Assembly (NCBI GenBank): GCA_023634235.1 | Contig: JAMKCF010000001.1 | Location: forward strand, 16,502,258-16,566,257 | Length of the DNA stretch: 64,000 nucleotides | Reading direction: 5' to 3' | Origin: Pisaster brevispinus | Lineage: Eukaryota; Echinodermata; Asteroidea; Forcipulatida; Asteriidae | Part shown: positions 20,888 through 30,960 of the stretch, piece after piece | How the letters are laid out: each line of letters starts with the position of its first letter | Position numbering within the stretch: position 1 is the stretch's first letter | Notes under the pieces: generated by a model | Told to the model about the DNA's origin: nothing | Databases searched by the model: none | What the model saw: only the letters and a program-made list of their open reading frames with translations | Program-made: the position numbers and the translations under genes

Positions 20888-21404
20888 ATGGACACCGAAG
20901 AGATAACGTCGATCTTAAAGAGAGACCGCTTTACCCGTCAAGTCTTCAGGGGAGTGTTTGCGAGTGATAGATTACCCAGGCATCACCTACAACACCCCAG
21001 CGCCATCGTCATCAACACCGATCCTTCAACCGAGCCGGGACAGCACTGGGTGGCCATTTACATCACCAGAGACGGCGTTGGAGAATATTTCGATTCTTAC
21101 GGACAACCCCCGAGCCTATCATCTATCATAACTTTTTTTTAAAAGGAACACTCTTCAGACTGTACACAATCGTATAAGTCTACAGGGCCCACTGTCGGCT
21201 GTATGTGGTCAATATTCTCTGTTTTTCCTATTACACCGTTGTCGAGATATTGACATGAACACCATCGTCAGGTTTTTCTCAACCAATAAACGAGAAAACG
21301 ATATTGCAGTGAACGAGTTTATCAGAAAACACTTTCCCGGTGTCAACACAAAGGTGTACGACTTGTCTTTTGTTGTTCGACAGATTTCACACCCCTTGTT
21401 ATAA
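20888..21404 (+). pseudogene. Polinton adenain-type cysteine protease, frameshifted
   Basis: The frame 20888-21142 starts MDTEEITSILKRD and carries the catalytic His in GQHWVAIYI and the Asp in EYFDSYGQPP. It ends within a run of eight T at 21131-21138. The C-terminal part with the catalytic Cys (SAVCGQYSLFFL) continues in the next frame to a TAA at 21402. This family (C5/Ulp1 fold) matures capsid proteins. A homopolymer is the classic place for a sequencing indel, so the gene may be intact in the animal. The gene order after the capsid gene is typical. Confidence 0.87.
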
Positions 21405-21926
21405 AGTGGGTAGAGAGTCGTGGTAACGTCAATCATATAAAACAAAAACCGCATAGACCATGTACAATATTTGGGTTTTTTGTTTTGTTTTGTTTGGGGG
21501 GGGGCATTTACCTTAATTATGTTTATAAACTGTAGCCATTTGTACCGGTTGTGTTACTGAAGCGTTGTTTACAAAATAAAGTTTTTGACCACGGATATAA
21601 CCCGTCTTTCGTGTTTGTTTATATCTGTTGCTCGTTGTCTCTGCAGCCTCTTTTCAAATTTCGAAGATGTTAAAACCAACCCGCCCTAAAATACCGTAAT
21701 TACGTTTCAAATTTGACCTTTGGCCATTAATTTAAATAACAGGGACTCTAAAAGTTATATTAAAAAACAAAAAACAAAAACAAACAGACGTTAGACACGA
21801 TATAGTCGGTACCTGTTTAAAACAACTTTAATGACAACAACTATATGTCTTACAAATCCGATTACTATTTTAACACAAGAAAGTTACAAACAAAGAAAGG
21901 CGTGTTAGTTACACCATTCCCTTCAA
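21405..21926. other. Convergent 3' intergenic region of Polinton
   Basis: Lies between the last plus-strand gene and the first minus-strand gene. Contains a G run near 21497-21505, AATAAA at 21575-21580 for plus-strand transcripts, and A/T-rich runs near 21760-21790. No gene was found. Confidence 0.6.
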
Positions 21927-22373
21927 TCAAGAGGCCATTACAAAAACCAACAGTCTGGTGACGTTGGGAAATGAATACGAATTGAATGTTTGGGCGATAT
22001 CATCGGTTTCGTTTTGCCACCCCATCAGAATATCTTGAATTGTGTCGTTTAGAGTTTCTTTGGTCAGACCCGCATGAGTGAAGCCCGCGACGATCAAAAG
22101 TCGGCATACGGCGTAGAATACATCGATGATCTCATTAGATTCAATGGACGAAACCACATGTTCATAGTGTTCCAAAACAAATTCCTCCGCACGATACTCT
22201 GGCGTGTTTCCGAAAAACAGACAGGCGTGGTGATCTTGGCAGGCCCAGTTCTCTTGACAACCTTCACAGGGAAGTTGTTGCTGCCTATCGTACGCCCTCC
22301 GCACTATGCGATCCTTCACTATTTTACCCAGAATCCTCTTGAGGAGTAGTCTGACTCGGGCTCTACAATGCAT
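21927..22373 (-). CDS. Polinton protein of unknown function with Cys-rich motif
   Basis: 148 residues on the minus strand, starting at ATG 22373 (MHCRARVRLLLKRILGKIV). After a basic helix comes C-x2-C-x5-C-x5-C (CEGCQENWACQDHHAC), with His residues that could bind zinc, then an acidic helical half. A good splice acceptor (cctttttgttttggcctcag on the minus strand, ending near 22386) lies just upstream, so the start may come from a spliced transcript shared with the upstream WW-PC4 gene. The type of protein is known only as a conserved Polinton ORF; no activity can be assigned. Confidence 0.65.
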   Translation of the reverse strand: MHCRARVRLLLKRILGKIVKDRIVRRAYDRQQQLPCEGCQENWACQDHHACLFFGNTPEYRAEEFVLEHYEHVVSSIESNEIIDVFYAVCRLLIVAGFTHAGLTKETLNDTIQDILMGWQNETDDIAQTFNSYSFPNVTRLLVFVMAS

Positions 22374-22672
22374 TAGGTCCCCGTCTGAGGCCAAAACAAA
22401 AAGGTAACGGTTAAGAGTCAGTTATCTTACTCGGGGCGTTTTTGATGTCAGTGGCGTGACCCATTCTAGTTTGTTTATAATATTCATCTGTTCGGCGTTC
22501 TGCCGCATATGGTTTCCAATATCGACCATTTTCACCCAGAATCCTCCTGAGGAGTAGTCTGATTCGGGCTCTACCATCTGTAACATCAAAGTCTAGAGCA
22601 AAAACACAGATTAACGGTTAAGAGTTAGTTATCTGGCTCAAGGTGTTATTGATGTCGGTGGCGTGACTCATC
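22322..22672. repeat. ~206-bp tandem duplication covering a gene-gene junction
   Basis: Segment A (22322-22466) and segment B (22529-22672) share cccagaatcct, gaggagtagtct, aacggttaagag and gatgtc-ggtggcgtga landmarks at a 206-209-bp offset. The unit covers the 3' end of the WW-PC4 gene plus the 5' part of the Cys-rich gene. The bases between the two copies (22461-22529) match part of the polymerase gene in antisense; see the separate entry. Confidence 0.8.
22461..22529 (-). other. Antisense fragment of the polymerase gene
   Basis: The minus strand of this stretch matches 14914-14975 of the polymerase gene with about 7 differences in 63 positions, including gaaaccatatgcggcag and the DIGNHMRQ coding block. 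It sits exactly between the two copies of the 206-bp duplication. Seen directly by alignment by eye; its origin is inference. Confidence 0.8.
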
Positions 22673-23256
22673 AACTCATGCCACTGCTCTCCGGTGAGGT
22701 TCAGCCCCTTCTTCCCTGCCAGCATCTTACTGTGAATTTCATTCCAGTAGTATTCTCTTATATTGACGTAGGGAAGCCCCTTGAAAAGCTTCACAGTAAC
22801 AAAACGCTCACCTCCGATGGGAAACTTGACCGCCTTTCTGTCATTCTCCGCCTGGTCAGGATCTGGCTCGAATCTACGCTTTCTGCTGGGCATTTTTCCC
22901 TTAACATCCACCATCGGCACGGCGGGTGGTACAGATGCGGCGTCTTGCGCAGTACCCAACTCGGTCATGGCGGCTTTCAACACGTCGGACTTGGGTTTCT
23001 TGGGTAACATCTGCTGCTCACGCTGGTGGGTAGTCACATCTTGGAGGTTCCATACGCTGTGCCGTGTGTACATGTTAAAGTAGTACACACAGCCGTTCAA
23101 ACTCGCGGCCTCACGCCAACCGGCTACATACATGTCGTGAGAAATATCACGGGTGTTTTCGGTTTCAACTCCTTCACCCATCGACGGTGGAGGTGGGTTC
23201 GGTGTCGGGCTGTAGTTCGAGGCCAAGTCGGTCTTCGTTTGAGGGAGAGCAGCCAT
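22618..23256 (-). CDS. WW domain-PC4 (p15) domain protein of Polinton
   Basis: 212 residues starting MAALPQTKTDLASN at 23256; the upstream extension to 23388 is unlikely because it overlaps the promoter. Residues ~45-75 form a WW domain (GWREA, G-CVYYFNMYTRHSVW: two Trp about 22 apart and the YYFN core). The middle is Lys/Pro-rich with an SRKRRFEPD nuclear-signal-like stretch. Residues ~145-205 match the PC4/SUB1 ssDNA-binding coactivator domain (GGERFVTVKLFKG, VNIREYYW, KKGLNLTGEQWHEL). PC4 domains bind ssDNA and unwound promoter or replication DNA; WW domains bind proline-rich peptides. A TATAAAGG on the minus strand near 23343-23350 could be its promoter. Intact. Confidence 0.85.
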   Translation of the reverse strand: MAALPQTKTDLASNYSPTPNPPPPSMGEGVETENTRDISHDMYVAGWREAASLNGCVYYFNMYTRHSVWNLQDVTTHQREQQMLPKKPKSDVLKAAMTELGTAQDAASVPPAVPMVDVKGKMPSRKRRFEPDPDQAENDRKAVKFPIGGERFVTVKLFKGLPYVNIREYYWNEIHSKMLAGKKGLNLTGEQWHELMSHATDINNTLSQITNS

Positions 23257-23693
23257 TATATCGAAGTATACGAGATATTCAGCTCTGGCTTCAATAACTT
23301 CGGTTTTCGGCGTAAGTAATGAATCCGAATACAGAAATCCATCCTTTATACAACTTAATCGACCAATCAGAATAGAGTGCAGGGTCATATGAAAACAAAC
23401 TTGTCCCGACGTGTTCGGAAATGGGGCGTGACGTCACAGGCTTATCGGAAAAAACTTATCCAGACGAGGTCGATCAGAGATAAGCCATTCAACAAACGAG
23501 GCCGAGGCAAAAACAAGTCGCACACCAACGCAGTTGATCTCTTGGACCTTGACCACACCAGATAGCGATAACAGTGTAAATAAATGACACTAAGTATTAA
23601 AGCACGTTCAATGACACCCGTGGTCTCTAAGATTACAAATAACTCTATAACAGTACTCGGACCTTTTCTTCTGCCTCAACGGTTTATCACACG

Positions 23694-24160
23694 TCTTGGA
23701 AGACACCGCTTTGTTTTCACTTTGTGAAAATACAAACGAGCCGTACGCGACTCGTTTGTGCTGCGTGGTTTTATGCTGCGGCGCTCCGTGATTTCAAGAA
23801 ATCACCTCCGCACCGCAAACTGAGGGCAAACAATAACGGTTTGCCCTCAGTTACACTGTCGTGAGACATACCTTCTTGCGGTGTCTTTCAGACACCGCTC
23901 AACATGATGCCGTGCATCATGTTGACCCCCACGTCTCGGCCCTTCGGGCCTCAAGACACTGCCGTGGGCCGCACGACTCCCCACTTCGTGACTCGCCTTC
24001 ATCCCCTTCGGGCATGAACCCTAAAAGGACTGTGGGCCGACTAGTTCACCTTTGCACCACTTTTCCTGGTGTGTAAATACACACCCCCATACCGCACGCC
24101 ATTTTGTTTTTTGGGTGTGCAAAGTTCGTTTTTGAGTAGTGCAAACTACCCTGCACTACC
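23694..24160. other. Cluster of perfect hairpins in right Polinton TIR
   Basis: Mirror of the left-TIR cluster, with the same stems preserved: GCGGTGTCT/AGACACCGC near 23878-23898, AACATGATGC/GCATCATGTT near 23901-23923, and the 14-bp GAGGGCAAAC stem near 23818-23852. In the last, the loop differs by one base from the left copy while the stem is intact. Preservation of stems fits structural constraint but could also reflect TIR homogenisation. Confidence 0.8.
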
Positions 24161-24202
24161 CAAAATTAGGTGTGTGTGACTCCATCTATACTACTGACGT
24201 CA

Positions 24203-24291
24203 CCGGCCGGCCGGGTTGTGGGCGGAGCGAAGATGTGCACATTACAATGGTTGCTTTATGTATCCGCTCCACCCACAACCCGGCCGGCCGG
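24203..24291. mobile_element. 89-bp foldback element nested in right Polinton TIR
   Basis: Terminal inverted repeats of 27 bp with one mismatch (CCGGCCGGCCGGGTTGTGGG at the left, complementary at the right). It is flanked by an 8-bp direct duplication TGACGTCA (24195-24202 and 24292-24299). The left TIR has one TGACGTCA and no insertion at the matching place (around 9804), giving a clean empty site. An 8-bp duplication fits hAT or P-type transposases. Confidence 0.93.
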
Positions 24292-24604
24292 TGACGTCAT
24301 GAATTGATTGGCACGATTAGAATCAATCCAAAATGGCCGCGCTCAGTACATGTCGCGAAAATCTAATTCGGATAGAGTTGAAAATTTTGAATTGAAATAT
24401 CTTTTGAAATTGTTATTTATGTACTCACCCAAAACACCCAGGTCAAGCTAAGAGGTAGGTGAACACATTGGGGTGGTTTAAATCGCCGACCCGCTCTTAG
24501 GGAATGCGCCTCTATTTTTTAATCGGTGGGCTGACGAAAATATGGGTGACGACGTGTGGCCAAGGATTCAGGTTTCCTGTCCCTTGGCCACACAAGTGGG
24601 GCTA

Positions 24605-24613
24605 GTTATTTAT
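24605..24613. repeat. Target-site duplication of the Polinton, right copy
   Basis: GTTATTTAT immediately follows the TIR end GGGGCTA. It matches 9490-9498. Confidence 0.75.
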
Positions 24614-26438
24614 ATCAGGGATATATTAGTACTTATATCAGTCGTGTTTTATAGTTGATGTGAATGTATTTGTAAATCGTGTAATTGATAGACGAAATCA
24701 AAATAATTTGTTTTCTTGAACTCTGAAAAGCATAGGCTTAGTCTCATAAAATTGGGGAATCTAAAAACCAATGATGGAGTTTTGCTTTCGTTTTTTCCTG
24801 CTGTTTGTGAATCAAATTTGATCGTTCTTTGTGTGATACTTTTTGTGTGATTTTGTTTATCTGTCAGATGTCATAGCCTCTTCTTAGCTTTTCAGAGAAA
24901 TTGTTGACTTTGAGTAGGAAATCATCTTTATTATTCGTGTTTCTGGCATAGTCATACTCATATCATAGTGAAGGGTTTCTCCGTTTATATGAATGCTATG
25001 AAATTGAACACATGTACGGGGGGGGGGGGGGGTGGGACGGGGGTGTGCTGTAGTCAAATTGCCTTGCCTGTTGTGGTTTTGGTCCGGCAGGGCTCCAATA
25101 GTTGAAACTTACTGATCGAATGCTACTTGTCATGTTTGTAGATACCCTGTCTGCTGGCATGGCAAATGTTTTAAAAACATCCCATCACACGTTGATTGCA
25201 TTTAGTTGACAAGTGTTTGGGCCGGCCAAGGATACAAAGTGGATTGGCCTAATGGGAGTTATTTTTATGTAGCTTTATAATTGTAAAATTCTCTGGAAAA
25301 CTTTACATTTATTGTTCATGTATGATGTATTTTGTTTGTTTATTAGTTGTGATTTTGTAACGTCGACAGTTGTCTGAATCTTTTATTTAGGTTGAGAGTT
25401 GGACATACCGACATGACCGACACAAGTTAAAATAAAGATTAGATTTTAGAAACTTAAAGTACTCAATCTGGATTAGATAGTCAGCATGGACAGTGCGTTG
25501 TGACTTTGTCAGTGGTATTTTTTTGTTGATAATTAGGCAGCAAGTTTTTCTAGAAAACTTGTGCAATAGTCATTTTATCTTTGACAAAGTTGGGGGATTT
25601 ATCATTATTTCATTTAGGTGTTTCTTGAAAGGTGTAGCTTTCATGGAAGCTTTCACTTTTTTAATACAATTATTAAGAAATGTTGTTTTTGTTTACATTT
25701 TGAAAAATAATTATTTTACTGTAGTAGGCCTGTGAGTGTGAACTCGCATTGTTTGTGCAATTTGTGATGATCGTATAGCTGTCATTTCTTTTTATGTTTT
25801 TTTAAATAAAGAGCAGTAGTATAGGCCTTCATTTGTTTGTGTATAATTTTAAATAGTAAGCTTTTTAACTGAAACTGAATAAAAGATAGGTCTAAGTCCA
25901 TAGTGGTGTTTTGCACAGTTTGGACAAGTCAGTTGAAATGGTTACAAATTGCCCGTTTCTAAGTATAATCTTTGTTGTTCTGTTGGTATTGTTTGGCAAA
26001 GTGATATCATCACTTGCAGGGTAAATGCATGCAGCATGTTGGTCTGTAATTGGATGTGCTATATTTCATTTTATTTGCTAGCAAACATAAACAGAAAATT
26101 ACAAACAATGCAATGGAAGTGCAACCAATTTCAATTTGGAATTACTGTGGCCATAGCAGTTGAGTTCTCATAGTTGTGTCATCATAAATATACTTTTTTT
26201 TTACACACAGTCAATGCATTAACATTGTTGGGTTTGTTTTGTTCTGTTATTTTTCAGAACGAGATGCCGAAATACCATGTAGCTTTGAGAGAAGAGGAGG
26301 TGGCTTTGCGATGTCTGAGGTGGTCTGGAAGGATGTTCTCTGACAGATGTGTTTCTTTCTGACTTTACCACTTTTTTTTCCACTTGTGTTTGTTCTTCTG
26401 TGATCTATTCTTCCTTTTCACAAAGTACTCAAGTGTCT
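24614..26438. other. Non-coding region between Polinton and Helentron frame
   Basis: A/T-rich, with a G run near 25018-25032. The small frames (25493-25735, 25949-26173) show no family features. A possible splice acceptor (gttatttttcag, ending at 26258) precedes a short open stretch MPKYHVALREEEVALRC, which could be a leader exon of the Helentron transcript. The Helentron 5' end must lie in this interval but was not located. Confidence 0.5.
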
Positions 26439-29400
26439 ATGCTTGAGGACGTTACTGAGAAACTTGCAGATGTGCAGGCTATCAGTGACAGCCAAAAAAG
26501 TTGTAATGATATGATTGATGAACGTTGTAATGATATGATTGATGAACGTTGTAATGATATGATTGATGAACGTTGTAATGATATGATTGATGAACGTTGT
26601 AATGATATGATTGATGAACGTTGTAATGATATGATTGATAAACGTTGTAATGATATGATTGATAAACGTTGTAATGATATGATTGATGAACGTTGTAATG
26701 ATATGATTGATAAACATTGTAATGATGATAGAAGTTATATGAAACATGAAAATCATATGAAGTATCAGATTGATGAGAAGCTTGAGAATCAAAGTCATGA
26801 AAACGGTAAGATGGAAAGTTATGAGCATGATAAGGTTGAAAACAATGAGAGGCTTGAGAAGAGTAAGGACAATGTTGAGCTTAAGTGGCAAGGAAAAAGT
26901 CTCCAAAAGTGTAGAAGCTATGACAGAAGTGATGAAAAGCAGAGAGAGAACAGTCCATTTAAGATTCACAAAACTGGCCCTCGGAAACATAAGAATCGAA
27001 GTAATCAAAATGTGTACCAAATGGAGAGACATAGAGGTCATCGCACTTTTGAGAAGACTGGCAAGCATCATGTATATAAGAAAAGTATGATAAAGATGAA
27101 TGTGCTGTTTGTAGTACCAGTGAAGCAGAGGTGTCCTCGTTCATTGAAAAGGAAAGTAATTGAAATATGTACATGTAAGAAGAGCCACAAACGCCAGAAA
27201 AAGAATAGGAAGATTCAAACAAGTGGATACACAGTGCCGAGCCACACAAGAGTGACCAAAAAGTCCAAGAAACGCATGATGTATAATTATCGCAAAAATG
27301 GTAAATCTGTAGAAGTTCGTATGAAAAAGGTTGATAGACATACACATGAAGAGCTGAGGAAAACCATATTTGGCCATACAAGAAGAACTATCAACAAAAT
27401 AATTAATGCAGATCAAGATAAGAGAGCAAAGAAAGTCAAAAATACATTGAAAGACAAGATAAGGTCAAAAGCTGGTAAGAAGAGAAAGACTTGTGAATTT
27501 GGAAAACAAAAACTCCAGGAGTTAAAAGTTGTAGACCATGGCAATTCTTCTATCTGTTGGCTTTGTGATAAAATTGATAAATGTGGCTCAAGGAAGATGC
27601 AATGTGATAAATGTTGTGTGTGGTTTCACACTAGTTGTTCAGGTTTTTTGGATATGAAGAAACATTTGATTTGTAAGACATTCACTTGGGTTTGCCGTAA
27701 ATGTGGACATGGTAATTACAGTGACACTTTGTTTCATAATTTTGGTATATCTACAGATGAGAATATTTTTGACTTGGCACATAATGGAATGGACCAGTGT
27801 TTCACTGATGGGTTTATGGATCAGATGGATGCAAAGAAGAAAGCAAGAATACATAGCTCATCAATGGCAGGACACGGGTATGTTGAACTGAACAGAAGTA
27901 AGCAGTCATTGAGAAAACAAACTGGTGGTTACAACTTAAGAAAGAAAAAAACAAATTCAACTTCCTCCGATAAGCCAAGTGTAAGCTGTAAATCCAAATT
28001 TAAAGACAAAGCACATGACAGAACACAATCTGAAGTGTTGCCAAAAAGGGTTACAAGATCTCAAAGTTCTAGATCTTCGCTGTTCATTAATGAGACTGTA
28101 AAACCAAAAACACAGAGTAGTACCACTAATGCTCCAAAAACTACACTCGAGAAAGAAGCACCTGAATGTGAATTTGATGTGATTGAAGTTGGGTCGAAGA
28201 AATCTAAAAAGCAGATGGAAACAGTGAATCATAGAGAAAGATACAAAAATAAAACAGGATGTCCTAGACACACTTCAAAGAGAAAGGCTGATACAAATAC
28301 AAACAATGAGAGCCACAAAATGACATTTAAAGATGCATGTGAGTTGAAACCTGCCAAAATGAAATGTGAAACTGTGAATAGTAACCATAAGGTAATGGAA
28401 CAAACATTGGTTGTACAAGGCAGTTGTCATCAAGGTGATGTTAGATTTGGAAGGAACAGTGGAAAGCAGTGTGTGGCAATGAGCCTTAGTGCTATTATGA
28501 GAAGTCAGACAAAGTGTTTGAAATATTGGCAAATGAATGAAATAGACAATGTGCTGAATACTGGTAATGAGTTATATGGATTTTTACAGAGAAGTTCAAC
28601 CATGAGTAATGAGTATCTGCTTGTTAGTGAGTTACCAACCGATTTAAATGTGTATGAAAGCAACTTCAGTATGAATTACGGGGAACCTGTGACTGGAACG
28701 TTTAATGAAAATGGTCCAAGTTTAGAAGAGTACGACATGATTTCACTTAAAAAAGCTGTAGAACTAACAATTCAGATATACCAAGCATGTTTCATATGTT
28801 TTCATGGGAGCACTTTTGCAGTGATTGCTCAAGATGGTATTTATTATGTGTTTGATTCTCATTCTAGAAATGTCCGTGGCAGTCAAGTTCAAGATGGGAC
28901 AAGCATTATGATGCGTGCAGTTTCATGGCATGGTGTTTACAGGTATTGTCTCAATTTAGCTCAGTCAATGAATCTGTCAGTTAATGAACAGTTTGAAATA
29001 ACTGGTGTCAATCTGTGCATAAGCGACAATGCTGTAACATGTACACAGGAACATATGCAAGTCAAACATACTTGTACTGATAGTGTAGTTGATGATTGTT
29101 ATGACTGGAGTATGGATATGTTGCAAGATGATGTAGTGGATTTGACTCTTGAGGAGGAGGATCAATCAGAAAGTGTGACTACTTGTAGACTTGGAAATAG
29201 TGTAGATGACTGGAGTAACAGTTCTGATGTTGGGAGCTTGAAGTGTAACAAAATGAACAGTCATGACATTGAAGGTGATGTGCTACATGTACATGTAGAT
29301 ACTGACATGGGTTCTGAAAGTCTTGATATTGAAATCATTGGGCTATCTCGACCAAATGTGTTGACATTTACTCCTCTCACGTTTGAGTTTCAACAGAGTA

Positions 29401-30191
29401 TTTGTGATAAGCTTGAAATTGAAAAATCACATTTGAAGTCCTCTATTGTCTCTGAAGAATGTGCAGTAATTGGAAAGCCTGATCATGTGAAGAAGATTAG
29501 AGGTGATGGTAATTGTTTTTTCCGAGCAATTTCATATGCTCTATCGGGATCTGAAAACAGTCATATGAAGTTGAGGATTGCTACTGTTGATCACTTGTTA
29601 GAAAACCAAGGTAAATTTCAACGTGTTTTGAGAGATGGATTTGTTAGCCTGGAGGACTATGTAATGACACAAATGATGTATGATAGTTGAACATGGGCAA
29701 CAGAGCTTGAAATAATGGCAATGGTTGATATGTTGCAAGTTAACATATGTACATTTGATGATGTAAATAATTGGTATAGATTTTCTACAAATTATTTTCA
29801 CAACAACCGTCCAAGTTTAGGAATGGCAATTTACTTGTATCACAGAGGAAGAGTCCATTATGATGTTGTTTTGTCAGTTGCTGAGATAACTGTGCAATTA
29901 TCTAAGGTGAAAACAAAACAAAAAACATCTTTGAAGCAGACAGTGCAGTGTGATGAATCCATAGTATTTAAACATAACGATAGTCTGAAAACTGTAGTGA
30001 ACAAAGTGACAGCAAAAACTGTAGTGAACAAAGTGACAGCAAAAACTGTAGTGAATAAAGTGACAGCAAAAACTGTGAAACCAAAAAGGAAAAAGCGTGT
30101 CAATTTGAAATTAAAGCAAAAATTGGCAAGGGAGAAAGCTAGAGAAAAATACAAACAGTCTGTGCAGCTGAAAGAAATTAAACAAAAATAA
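26439..30191 (+). CDS. Helentron polyprotein N-terminal part: repeats, PHD, C76-like peptidase, OTU
   Basis: The frame runs from ATG 26439 (MLEDVTEKL). It has a ninefold CNDMIDER repeat (26507-26722) and a long basic region. A PHD finger follows at ~27550-27705 (CWLC, C-DKC, WFHTSC, WVCRKC). A peptidase domain resembling the herpesvirus-tegument USP family C76 follows, with Cys in GKQCVAMSLSAI at ~28462 and Asp/His in YYVFDSHSRN at ~28853. An OTU cysteine protease comes last, with GDGNCFFRAIS at ~29503 and His in RVHYDVVLS at ~29858. A TGA at 29688 interrupts the OTU domain in frame; the remainder is open to a TAA at 30189. Two deubiquitinase-like domains precede the Rep region, as known for some Helentrons carrying OTU. 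The frame is continuous with the Rep part apart from stops and frame changes. Confidence 0.8.
26507..26722 (+). repeat. 24-bp coding minisatellite (CNDMIDER x9)
   Basis: Nine tandem copies of tgtaatgatatgattgatgaacgt, with G-to-A variants that change E to K and one R to H. All copies are in frame, so copy number can change without breaking the protein. The 217-residue minus-strand frame opposite (HIITTFIN repeats) is a shadow of this repeat. Confidence 0.92.
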
Positions 30192-30224
30192 TCTAAAACG
30201 GCTAAACAGAAGAAACATGATAAA

Positions 30225-30960
30225 ATGAAACATAGCAATGATGAACACAAACAAGAGAAATCAAAGTACAATAAGAAAAATTACAATGAAAATGCTGAAT
30301 TTATAAAACAAAAGTTGAAAATGAAATACCAGGAGAGTTCATGTTTTAAATCTGGAAGACTCAGTGCTCAAAAAGCAAGATACCAGGTATCGAAGGATGA
30401 AATAGCTGTATGTAAGAAAAGGAAGTACCAAAATAATCCTTCATATAGAGAAAGTGTGAGGATCAATACTAAAAAAAAGTACAAAGAAAATGCTCAACAT
30501 AGAGAAATGTTGATTAGTGCTGGAAAATCAAAATACTTGAACGATGCTAACTATAGAGAGTCTAATTAACAAGGGCAAATTTAAATATTGCAACAATGCT
30601 AGATATAGAGAGAGCTTAATTAATAAGGGAAAATTTAAATATTGTAAGGATGCTAACTATAGAGAGAGTCTAATTAACAGGGGCAAATTTAAATATTGCA
30701 ACAATGCTAGATATAGAGAGAACTTAATTGATAAGGGCAAATCTAAATATTGTAACGATGCTAGATATAGAGAGAACTTAATTGATAAGGGCAAATCTAA
30801 ATATTGTAACAATGCTAGATATAGAGTTTAATTAATAAAGGCAAATCTAAATATTGTAACAATGCTAAATATAGAAAGAGCTTAATTAATAAGGGCATAT
30901 CTAAATATTGTAAGGATGCTAAATATAGAGACACATTGATTAACTTTAGCAAATCTAAAT
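30225..30960 (+). pseudogene. Helentron linker with 18-residue YRE repeats, frame-broken
   Basis: Lys/Tyr/Asn-rich repeats of about 54 bp. Typical unit: NARYRESLINKGKFKYCN. They run from about 30520 to 30960, after looser versions from 30225. Frames change at 30560 and 30827, where the tatagagagag segment has lost 2 and 4 bases compared with other units. That is the signature of slippage in the short GA repeat. Before 30560 and after 30936 the frame matches the rest of the Helentron protein. The repeat probably forms a basic extended region between OTU and Rep. Confidence 0.7.

Larger units (their letters stand above)
9499..24604. mobile_element. Maverick/Polinton DNA transposon (15.1 kb)
   Basis: The element is bounded by ~1.04-kb TIRs and encodes the diagnostic Polinton set: protein-primed-type family B DNA polymerase, retroviral-type integrase with chromodomain, FtsK/HerA-type packaging ATPase, adenain-type cysteine protease, minor capsid protein and major capsid protein. 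Two further genes are on the opposite strand. Polymerase, integrase, protease and major capsid genes each carry breaks, so this copy is unlikely to be autonomous. It inserted 17 bp beyond the end of the 3,085-bp tandem array, and the right flank is unrelated to that array. The two TIRs differ by scattered substitutions and by a nested insertion in the right TIR. Confidence 0.95.
23466..24604 (-). repeat. Polinton right terminal inverted repeat
   Basis: Inverted copy of 9499-10540. It is 97 bp longer because of an 89-bp foldback insertion plus its 8-bp duplication at 24203-24299. A few substitutions and small indels separate the arms, for example around the hairpin at 23796-23851. Recombination or replication has therefore not fully homogenised the two ends since the nested insertion. 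Confidence 0.92.

Noticed and set aside
26418..27071. 217-residue minus-strand frame with HIITTFIN repeats
   Set aside because: Antisense of the CNDMIDER coding minisatellite.
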